Source: Pomacea canaliculata
Taxonomy: Eukaryota; Mollusca; Gastropoda; Architaenioglossa; Ampullariidae
Length of the DNA stretch: 64,000 bases
NCBI RefSeq assembly: GCF_003073045.1
Contig: NC_037593.1
Location: 4,021,525 to 4,085,524, forward strand
Reading direction: 5' to 3'
In this document: one piece after another, positions 13,401 through 22,100 of the stretch
Layout of the letters: every line of letters begins with the position of its first letter
Numbering within the stretch: the stretch's first letter is position 1
Notes under the pieces: model-generated
Told to the model about the DNA's origin: nothing
The model's database searches: none
The model's input: the letters and a program-made list of their open reading frames with translations, nothing else
Translations under genes and position numbers: made by a program

Positions 13401-16400
13401 TCCTGCCCTAAAGTAGAAGTTTGGCCTTTAATTTTTTAAATATTACGCAGTTGTATTTTATTGCATTATCACAAGAATCAAAATCCTAAGCTTCCTTCCT
13501 GTACTGTAGTGTAGAAATATGAAACTGTACTAGTTTTTCAACAAAAAGTTATCCAGATACAAATTAAAAAACACCACCCACTGGGATTTTAAAATTAATA
13601 TGATACAATCAATGTTACCTTCTTAAGCAGTGAACTCCAGAAACAATGGTTGTTCCAGACAGCAGCAAATCTGGGTTAACAACAATCTGTCCAGAACTGT
13701 TGTTGACAATCATTACATTTCTTTCATTTTCAACAGACTGACCTCTGTCACTAGGATATTGACAATGTCCCCTGGCTGTACATGTGTATCTGACCTAAAT
13801 CACACAAATAACCATATGATCTCTAAATAAAAAAAAATTCTTTTCAACCCATTTAAATAAAACAATATTTCTCCACAAACAACAGAAGGCTTCATATCAA
13901 TGGAAAAGAGAAAAACAGATATTTACAAATATTCTATTTGAAAAACAGGAAAAAGAAATTTCATGGAAAGACTAAATCTTAACAGAAAGCCTAAAAAGAA
14001 AATAAAACTTGTTTTTCTCCCCCTCACCAAAATTCTTGCAAGATGCACTTGTACTTCACTTCTTCGTCACCAGCCTTGGCAAGTTCCAAATGAAGGTCAT
14101 AATTCCTGAAGTAATAAATGCAATTAACTTCCTCTGAAATTATTTCATGTTGCCTGCTGTTATTGTCCACAAATTCTTATTGTTTACAACACTTGGTTCC
14201 CAGATGGAGTGCACCACAGACCAGTGTTGTGGCCTAAGCAGCCTTTATAGTTTTTTTTTGTTTCTTCTTTATACAGAAAATATGCTTAAACTGTAAGATA
14301 AAGTAATATGTTCAGGGTGTCCTTTAAAATGTGTACAAATATTGTAAACTCATTAAAATAAAACAATTAAATAAGGAAAATATTGTTTATTTTAAACTGT
14401 CTTTAGCACACTTACGAATCTCGTGAAACAGCACAAACAGTAAATCTGTTCCAGAGCTCTGTAAATGATCTGCTCGGATGATTTTTCAGCTGCCTTCTCT
14501 CTTAAAGAAAAAAGAAAAAGGTTGATGTGCGCTAGTCAATATTACAAAACACATATTATCACACAGAGACAAATGTTTAGTTTTACAACACATGCATTTT
14601 TGTTAATAAAAATATTTATTCTTTCTGAATATATATGTATGTATGTATATAACACATGAACCAATATTGCAATTAAGATTATGACCATTTTATAACCACT
14701 TTGGAAAAATTCTCTGGTCAGATGATGTTGGGGCAATTGATGGGATAATGGATGATGCACATGCCATCACAACAGAATCAAATGTCATGGATCAAATCTC
14801 AGAGCTGACACATATTTATAAGGCTGACTGTCAGTGGTTTTCTCTGGGTGCTCTAGTGTGTGAATTTACATTCATGTATGTATGAAGACAGTAGTCCTCA
14901 TAGTAAACTTGTTTCTATTTTAGCATTGAAATGTGCAATAAGTATGTTGAATGAAATTGCAAAATATAAATGTACTATTAATACTGTGTGAACAAGATAC
15001 TACCAGAAAAATGCTAGATCAAAAAAACAAATCTGACTAAACATTGCTTAAAAATGCAAAGAAAGTAGCAAAAGATTAAAACAGAAAACCTTCCCAGTCA
15101 TGCTATAACAATTCATTATAACACTGATTTAAATAAATCATCCTTTCACAGGTCAGCTTGCAAAGCCCAGAGGTGCACTGGTTTGATACCCGTTATGCGC
15201 AGCAAACTTCCCCCCAGTTAACCCAGCTGTGGGAATGGGTATCTGACTCCATAAAGGATGGGAAAGAGAAAGCAGCAAGGGAGAGGTAATGGGCACCATC
15301 TTCACAATTAACCAAAAAAAAAAAAAAAAAAAAAAAAACTTGCTCGAAAGCAAGTGCACTAACACTTCACTCCCTAATGATTGAAAAAGGCAAGGGACAG
15401 TCTGTTACACTACTATTCTTTGCAATATTGGTAAAACTTATATGGCAGCATTTAACTTTTTAGCATTAAAACATGTACAAAGACAAACTATTTTATATCT
15501 TGTGATTTCCTCACAAATCACTCACACATCACTTATAATCACACATCCATACACACACATGCGTTCATGAACCCAAGTGTGCTTATACTTACTGTGTGCC
15601 ATATTTCTTGGATTTGGAAGAAGTCAAATGGGTCACAATCTTATAAGGGTTTGCATCAGGTGATCCAGGTTCTTGCATGCTCACAGGAGGTAGACTGAGT
15701 GCATCACCACTTAGCTCAAAATATTTCATCTCCATATCAGTCAACGCATCAGACAAAACTGAAATATTATGACCAGGCAAATGACTGCTTGAAATATCTG
15801 AATTTGTACTGCAGCGTTTGAAAGATACTGAACAGCCATCTGATGATGATTCCAAACACGATTTGGGCAACATTGTTTCATGATGTTCCTGCTCCTGAGC
15901 TAGTTCCAAATCCATATTGAGCAAGTTCTTATTAGGTTTACCCATAGGCATTTGCTGTTGCAGCCACTGACTGCAAGCTTTTGTTCTCTTTTTCCTTGGG
16001 ACCACTCACCGAACACAATTGTCTAGAACCTGCTGCTGTTTGTGCATGTTTCCCCTTTGTACATAATGACTGAGGCACCATGGGAAATGGTGTCAGCTCT
16101 TCTAGGAGTTCTACCAGGATGTTATCATCTTTGCAAGATATACTTGCCTCCTTTGTGCTTGCTTTAGAGGATCCTGAAATCTGGTAACTATTCACATGAT
16201 TGTCTATTTGCTTCACATCTGTAAACCCTGCCATGGCAATAAGCTGCCTCTTTGCCTTAATCACTCGACTGGAACCACACCCTTCTTCAATTTTGCCACC
16301 GCTATTCCGTTTTGCAACAGGTGAAATACCTGACTTTGCCATACGTTTTGTGTTCTTGCCATCAGAATACAGCTTCTCAGGTGTATTTGCCTGCTTTTCA

Positions 16401-18332
16401 TTATTATTTACTAAATGTTCTTCAAAAACAGTTTCTGGACACAGATTTAAAGATGTGTCATCATATGTCTCCTTGAGATTTTCAGTGATATTTTGCTGAT
16501 CTAAGTTTACTTCAAGTGCTGTGATCATGTTAAGCTGTCCTTTGAATGAGGAATCAGTAGCACAGATAGATGATGAACTTTGCTGTCCCTTTTTTTCTAG
16601 ACTCTTAGTGACTCTATGTCCTCCCTCCAGTGTTTTAGACAGGATGCTAGCCCCATGCTCTCCAAACTCTACAGTTACTATTCCTGCTGGCTTTTTCAAA
16701 ACTCGCTTCACCTTTGACTTTGGAGAGACAGTTTTCTTCCCTGGCATTGTTGTCAGAAGTGAAACGGGGCGTAAAAAACTTCGGCTGATGGCTACGGCTT
16801 TCAATGCAGTCTTGCTTTTATAAAGCCTGTCCTCTGGAGTATCAGGAATGATTAAAATTTCAGGACTGCAGAGCAAGTCAGTACTGTCTTGCACTGACTT
16901 CTGTGGAGTGGAGTGTGCAACTGCATGGGTTGCAGCCACATCCTTCAACACTGTCAAACACTGGCTTTCTGAATTAGACCTGCAAACTAATTTTCTTTTT
17001 CCTTCACTGTAATTACTAGAAGAGCAGGTTGCGGAAGGTCCACTAAGTCTTTCACTGCTTCCACGGCAACTAGCTGGATTTCTTCTGGCAGAAGATTTGT
17101 TGAGTATTTCCGGTAGGTTGTCTTTTTTCTGTAAGCTTGATACACCAATACTTGAGAATAGTTTGCTTGGTGGCTGCTCTGATCCTGGCCTCTGGAAAAC
17201 AGATTGTGTTCAAGGTAAGGAAAAATAAAATTGAAAGTAAAAAAAACCAGAAGTGTTTACCTTTACAGGTTTCCATGATCATCAGATTTACAAGAATTAT
17301 AGTGGAGGCCAAAATGTCATGTTTGATCTTTGATTAAACTTATTGAATCAACACATCTTTCCAAGGGATTACATGCATTTTTGGAATTATTACATTTTGA
17401 TCCTAAGTAAACAGCTCTCACAAAATGGTTAGTAGTCTTTTTTATAAACACTGCCCTTCTTTTGTTTTACCTGTCACTCATACAGAGTCAAGATACAGAC
17501 TTTCCTTTTGAATCAATCAATCTTTATTGTCTGTACTAGGTATAATCCAGGACAGACATTTTTCTTTTGCTCACAAAATATTTAATACATGTGAACATAA
17601 TATAATGTATATATGTATGTAAACCTACACACCCATATAACAACATTTAAACTGCACGCACATCTCTCACGCATATACATGAGCTTTATCCAATGCATCA
17701 ACATCTGTCATCTTCTGATAAGATCCTATCTTGACAATCAGAGTTTTCCTCTACACTATAAGCATAATACATGGACTTCAAGACTGTTAAGAACCATAGC
17801 GTGTAAAGCTTGCAACCTGGCAGAATAGGCCTTTCCAGAATGCAAAAAAAAAAATAAATAAATAAAATGCTGTCAAATGTAATCACTAAGGCCTGTACTC
17901 AAAATTTTAAATAAAAGTTGACACACTTTACCTTGAAAAATGCAGATATTTTCTTTTGTGTCCCATTCTGTAAACACACATACACACATATGAATGCAAT
18001 CCCAGAGAAAATCAAAGATGGTTAAAAAAACAACAACTAATATTTAAAGTTTAAAGGTAAAGACTATAATGTATTCCTCACTATCAATCTTCTTCCTTCA
18101 AGTGTATATATATTTAATGTCTGTGCAGAAGTATATATATATGAATGCATATATGTATATATGCATATATACATATCATGATATATTTATATATGTGTGT
18201 AGAGGTCTCATTTCATCCAAATATAAATAAAGTTAAAATTTCATCCAGTTATTCACACTGTTCAAGTTAGATTCTGAAATGTTAAAATGGGTAGTATGTT
18301 ACCTCAGGTTCTCTCAGTTTGGTTGGTTTCAT
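1472..18332 (-). CDS. DNA2: DNA2, DNA replication ATP-dependent nuclease/helicase
   Basis: Bifunctional nuclease-helicase that trims long 5' flaps during Okazaki fragment maturation and resects double-strand breaks, in nucleus and mitochondria. Exons, 5' to 3' on the minus strand: 18332-18303, 17967-17932, 17191-16010, 15894-15593, 14493-14416, 14105-14028, 13794-13619, 13036-13012, 12299-12214, 12044-11934, 11711-11649, 11346-11304, 11045-10953, 10504-10387, 10081-9910, 9467-9283, 9077-8958, 8566-8431, 8314-8189, 7960-7881, 7629-7577, 7272-7224, 6710-6595, 6140-6012, 5738-5546, 4701-4615, 3600-3498, 3235-3158, 2849-2760, 2138-1944, 1702-1472. Nearly all joints are GT-AG and in phase. The product is about 1,520 residues, near yeast Dna2 in length and longer than human (about 1,060) because of an N-terminal extension. 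Exons 13794-13619, 9467-9283, 9077-8958 and 5738-5546 each need a one-base correction. It is either a working gene with sequence errors or a decaying one. Confidence 0.92.
3735..3965 (+). mobile_element. LINE ORF2 C-terminal remnant (RTE-type) in a DNA2 intron
   Basis: Shifting plus-strand frames show [11 protein letters not shown], then [14 protein letters not shown] and NWYHSREG. This is the order found at the C terminus of the ORF2 family typified by KTVLQGTLEGG-RRRGRQRK. Several frame breaks and stops make it a dead fragment. It lies antisense to DNA2 in the intron between exons 4701-4615 and 3600-3498. The family call comes from recalled consensus. Confidence 0.55.
4880..5121. mobile_element. 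Probable hAT-like DNA transposon remnant
   Basis: The segment starts CAGGGCCGTGCTTAGGGGC and continues with a GGGCCCCGC block, a type of end common in animal hAT elements. It is flanked by imperfect direct repeats of about 29 bp at 4851-4879 and 5122-5150, both ending in ATAACTTACGTT. The last 8 bases could be a hAT target duplication. No clear inverted right end was seen, so the element is truncated or eroded. Confidence 0.45.
7516..7543 (-). repeat. Partial copy of a DNA2 exon end
   Basis: A 28-base stretch resembles 7576-7603, the 3' part of DNA2 exon 7629-7577, with 3 mismatches. It lies 60 bp downstream of the true exon in transcription direction. The copy reads KLQKTVILK against KPQKTAILK in the exon but lacks the splice donor. 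It looks like a local duplication. Confidence 0.6.
9910..14493 (-). other. DNA2: DNA2 Fe-S cluster and RecB-like nuclease region
   Basis: Residues matching the DNA2 nuclease core are spread over small exons. VHCLRR at the end of exon 13794-13619 supplies the first Fe-S cysteine. [10 protein letters not shown] (exon 11346-11304) carries the metal-binding Asp, and PLELKTGK (exon 11045-10953) the Glu and Lys of the E-x-K motif. The pattern C-x2-C-x5-C ([11 protein letters not shown], exon 10081-9910) gives the other three Fe-S cysteines. IEETIWSPR and LLLYLKQPD are further family landmarks. The exon expected between 13012 and 12299, which should hold the GT-x2-HE histidine motif, was not found. 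Exons on either side of that gap are both phase 0. Confidence 0.85.
12069..12129. repeat. 31-bp tandem duplication with a 16-bp palindrome
   Basis: Two adjacent copies start at 12069 and 12100. Each begins with the perfect palindrome GGAATACATGTATTCC. They lie in the DNA2 intron between exons 12299-12214 and 12044-11934, just upstream of the exon starting at 12044. Confidence 0.85.
15145..15373 (+). mobile_element. tRNA-derived SINE with poly(A) and an inverted tRNA-like half
   Basis: A polymerase III box B-like sequence, GGTTTGATACC, lies near 15,179. SINE body sequence follows, including CCCAGCTGTGGGAATGGGTA, then a poly(A) run at about 15,314-15,338. Right after the A run, 15,339-15,373 read on the minus strand looks like the 5' half of a tRNA (GTTAGTGCACTTGC then TTCGAGCAAG). 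It sits in the DNA2 intron between exons 15894-15593 and 14493-14416. Either the insertion is rearranged or two SINE pieces abut. Confidence 0.6.
15593..18332 (-). other. DNA2: DNA2 N-terminal extension with PIP box
   Basis: Start ATG at 18332-18330 opens a 30-nt exon ([10 protein letters not shown]). The next exon, 17967-17932, encodes 12 residues containing QKKISAFF, a canonical PCNA-interacting PIP box (Q-x2-I-x2-F-F). A large exon from 17191 encodes a Ser/Lys-rich, probably disordered region. At 16010 the reading frame changes. A strong donor (TCG|GTGAGT) and an in-phase AG at 15895-15896 would remove 115 nt and keep phase, but the polypyrimidine tract is poor, so a frame break is the alternative. 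The exon ends in phase 2 at 15593. The acceptor of the following exon, near 14493, is ambiguous by a few bases. Confidence 0.75.
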
Positions 18333-19184
18333 TGTAATTCACTGTTTTTCCTTCCTGTTCTTTTTTAAACTCCTAGCTTTTGATGAGACTTGACCATGTG
18401 ATCTGTTATACTCCTGGCATGCATGTCTGAAAAGCAAAAAAAAAACACGGCACCCATCCACCCACCCCAAAACACATGCGCGCGCGCACACACACACACA
18501 CACAGATTAGTATCTGCAAGATTAGGAGGTTGAAGCCATGATACAGAAATATGATCAATATAAAAAGTGAAAATCGTTAGTGAAACAGTGCAATTTTTTT
18601 TAAAAAAAAAAAACTGTGTATGAAGAAATTGTACTTTAAAACAGGTACCTCATGCTTTTCGCTCTAATAGATTGTAGCAAAATTGTAATGAAACACTCTA
18701 AACATCTGTATCCATGCCATAGAACTTCAAGTCAAGAAAAGCAGTACAAGTAGTAAAATGAATTTTTGCCGAAAATTTAATCAAATAAATATTGTTCCCA
18801 AGAACTAAGTTCTGCAATCTATAACTCGTCCATGCTTATAGATCCACTGTCACCGATTACTGTTTAACCTTTTAGGTCATAAGAAAAGTAACCTGCATGA
18901 TCACCGCACTTTCTGTATTTTGTAAAAGCCGCGTTTGTTGACTTCCGGTTTGTAGCTCGCACAAATAAAAGTAAATAAAATATTAACAAAATTAGAATAG
19001 GTATGTAGACATGTCTGTTACTTTATTTAAACAGTCTTAAATTATATTTATTGCAGTTTTTACTGATTACTTACAAGGTAGAAGCGATCAACGCTTTAGC
19101 GCGAAAGTTCCTGGCTTTCCCAAACTGCTGAAGTCTTGGCTATCACTTGGTGTACAGCAAGCATTTCTTACACATTGTTACAGC
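18333..19184. promoter_or_regulatory. Divergent promoter region, DNA2 / TMCO6-like
   Basis: The start codons of DNA2 (minus) and the TMCO6-like gene (plus) are 852 bp apart and face away from each other, so both promoters and 5' UTRs must lie here unless there are upstream untranslated exons. I saw no clear TATA box. The role is inferred from position only. Confidence 0.5.
18479..18504. repeat. (CG)n/(CA)n simple repeat
   Basis: A short CG run grades into about nine CA units. It lies upstream of the DNA2 start codon, in the DNA2/TMCO6-like intergenic region. Confidence 0.8.
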
Positions 19185-22100
19185 ATGAGCCATAAAACAA
19201 AGTACAAACTTGGTGCTCCAAGCATTCAGGACATGAGGACAAAGCAGAGACAATCACAAATAGGTGCGTTGTATATTATATGAAATTTAATGCACTGTGC
19301 TGTTTAGTCAACATTGATTTATAACCTTTCACCGTGGCCATCCATCAACATGCACATTGTACAAAAACAAAACGATACCAAAATACGATCGAGTCCTTAC
19401 AACTGACTGTATTCACGGATTGTAGAAACTCTATTTATAAATCGATTTCAGAGATACGGAAAAACAAACGAGAGCGCAGATTCAATGCGAAAAGAGTTCG
19501 TTTAGAAGACGAAGAAAAGGAGAAGCCAGAGATTTCTGTGGATGAGGTATGTATATACTCCCAACAGTAGTTGGAATTAAAAGTATACACCTTTCGAGTC
19601 CGCTTTTCAGAAAGTCACAGTGTCGAGGCTCGTCTGGGCCTGTGTCTGGAAATATTCACCTGTCTACTGAACATATTGGTATCAGAATTATCAGATCAAA
19701 TAAAAGGTGCCAGAAGATAATTTGGTTCTCCCATCTAGATCTCGTATCCTAATCACAGTGAACCACTTACAGTAAACTTTGGTACGTCTACTAGGTCATG
19801 TTTCTCTTCATCCTTATGTAGGTATCTTTGCATTGGGATTTTGTAAGTGTTTGTCACCTTATTATCAGAAACAATCGGTATACAGTTCATTCATAAGCCA
19901 GCAGAAACAATATAAACATCCTGTTGATAGATAAAATCGTTTATGTCATGGTTAAAGACCTGCTGTGAAAAACTCCATGTCGTATAAACCAAATTAATAT
20001 CCTTATCAATAAAAATGGAAAAATTTTGCAAGTTTTTACAACTATTTTTCTTGGGAGTTTCTACCAAAAGCTAATTCTAAGCAATAAAACAGCATCAGCA
20101 GCACATAATTTCAGAGTAAATTTTTTAAACATTTTGCCAGACTGAAGCTGTCTGTCGTGAACTAGTGAAGAAAGGATCACATGATTTGGAGGAATCCTTA
20201 AAAACTCTGCGCAGAGCTCTGGCACAGGGTCCGGAGTTCATAGACACTATTTTCAAGTGAGTATTGATAAATGATGATAGACACACACTGATGTATGACT
20301 GTTACAGTCATGTAACAATTATTATATGTGTGTGTTTGTGTATGTGAGAGAGAATGTGTGCCTGGGTACATCTATTTAGCATTCATATTTTTCCTGACCT
20401 AGTCATCAGTTAAGGAACCAGTATATTATCAAAGAGACCTTACACTTCAAGTTGAAAGAAAACAAAAATAAAGCTAGGGTAATTCATTGTCACATTCTAA
20501 CACTTGATGTAGGTGAGACATTTGCAATATTTTGATAAGTTTTCGTAAGAATGACTGAATTTTTGAAGATTTTCTACATGTAGGGTGGACAACTGCTTGC
20601 AAAGTCTGGTGGGTGTGCTGACTGGCTCAGACACAGATCTGCAATCACAAGCAGCATGGTGTCTGACCAACATTGCCACTGGTGGAAAGAACCACACGCT
20701 AGCTGTTGCGAAAGCAGCAGCCCCTTATTTCATCACATATCTGACAGGTTCAAACACCATGCTGCAGGTACACCATGCCTGTACAGAATACTTAAGCCCA
20801 TATTTATGCAAATAAAATGCAGCGAAGCAATTTTTTATCAGAATTTGAAAATTCTGTGCTTAAAGCATAAGCAAACCTACTTAGGCACATGAATATAGCA
20901 TGTGTGCATACATATATATATAATCATAGCATTAATATAGCATGCATTTGTGTTGTGTAAATTGTAAATTCCAACACTATTCCTAGTTTCATTGACTGAA
21001 CTGTGAGAACATGAGACCATAATAACCTTTCAGATACTTTTGTTGCAGGATCAGTGTGCATGGGCACTAGGGAATATAGCAGGAGACAGTGCTGAATGCT
21101 GTAAAATCTTGCAATTGCAAGGGTGTATTCCACCTTTAGTAAAACTTCTTGAGGTGATCCTTTGTCAAGGGATAAGTGTTTTCTAATACTTTGCCATTTA
21201 CATCGAGAAAACATAATTAGGATGATAAAGTATGCATCATTTGAACAGTTTTTGAAAATAGCCTGTGCCATTACAGTGAAAAAGGTTACAGTGTGACAGT
21301 GATAATCTGTCTAGGTGAAGGATTCTTCTTTCATAATCAGCATGTCTATACTCAACTCTTATCAGAAAATCTGTTCTTGCTGTAGAGTTGGGTTTTTTCC
21401 TCTTCTTTCTGTTTGTTTTGTTTTGCAGTAAATTTTAGTGTATTCTCACTTTGGCACCTGGTAATCATCTGATTTCTTCTAAACCTTTAAACAGCTTGTT
21501 ACCAAAGACAGTATGATTATTGGCTTATCAACACATTTTAACCATAAGAATTGAGCTTTGCAGTTTTCATCATAAAATTTTATCCTTCCTTTTCAGAGCC
21601 CTGTACCATCTTGTATCCAATCAGCAGCCTTTGCACTGGCTAACCTCATTAGAGATGTTTCAGAAAATTCTAAGTATGTTTTTGATAATTATTTTTTAAA
21701 TACAGTGTAATGAACAAGAATATGCTTCTATGCCATGATATAGTCTTAGCTGCTGGCTCATTGTAAAACGCTTATTTTCCCTCCCCCCATCTCTCTAACA
21801 TACAAGTTTAATAATAATTAATAAGAACATAATAACAGGCTTTACTTATCACCTCCCCAGCAGAGCTCACTGAAAGTAAAAGGTAAAAGCATAGAATGAA
21901 TGGGTTCTGAAACTGACTTTGCTATCAAAGAGGGGTATGGAATGAAAATAAATGAAAAGTTGACAAATTTACGTTTGGCCACATAGCCCAAGCTATTGGT
22001 AGTAATTCATAATGTAGGTTGATGGCATATCGGTAAATAAGGAGAAATAGATTTGTTTTACTTTCAGATTATTGTTCCCATTGTATTCTGTTGTACATAA

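Noticed and set aside
15339..15373. A functional tRNA gene
   Set aside because: Only the 5' half resembles a tRNA; there is no matching 3' half or box B on that strand, and it abuts a SINE poly(A).
16200..16823. Two plus-strand frames of about 100 codons
   Set aside because: They are antisense shadows of the large DNA2 N-terminal exon, which is explained by phase and by the PIP-box exon upstream.
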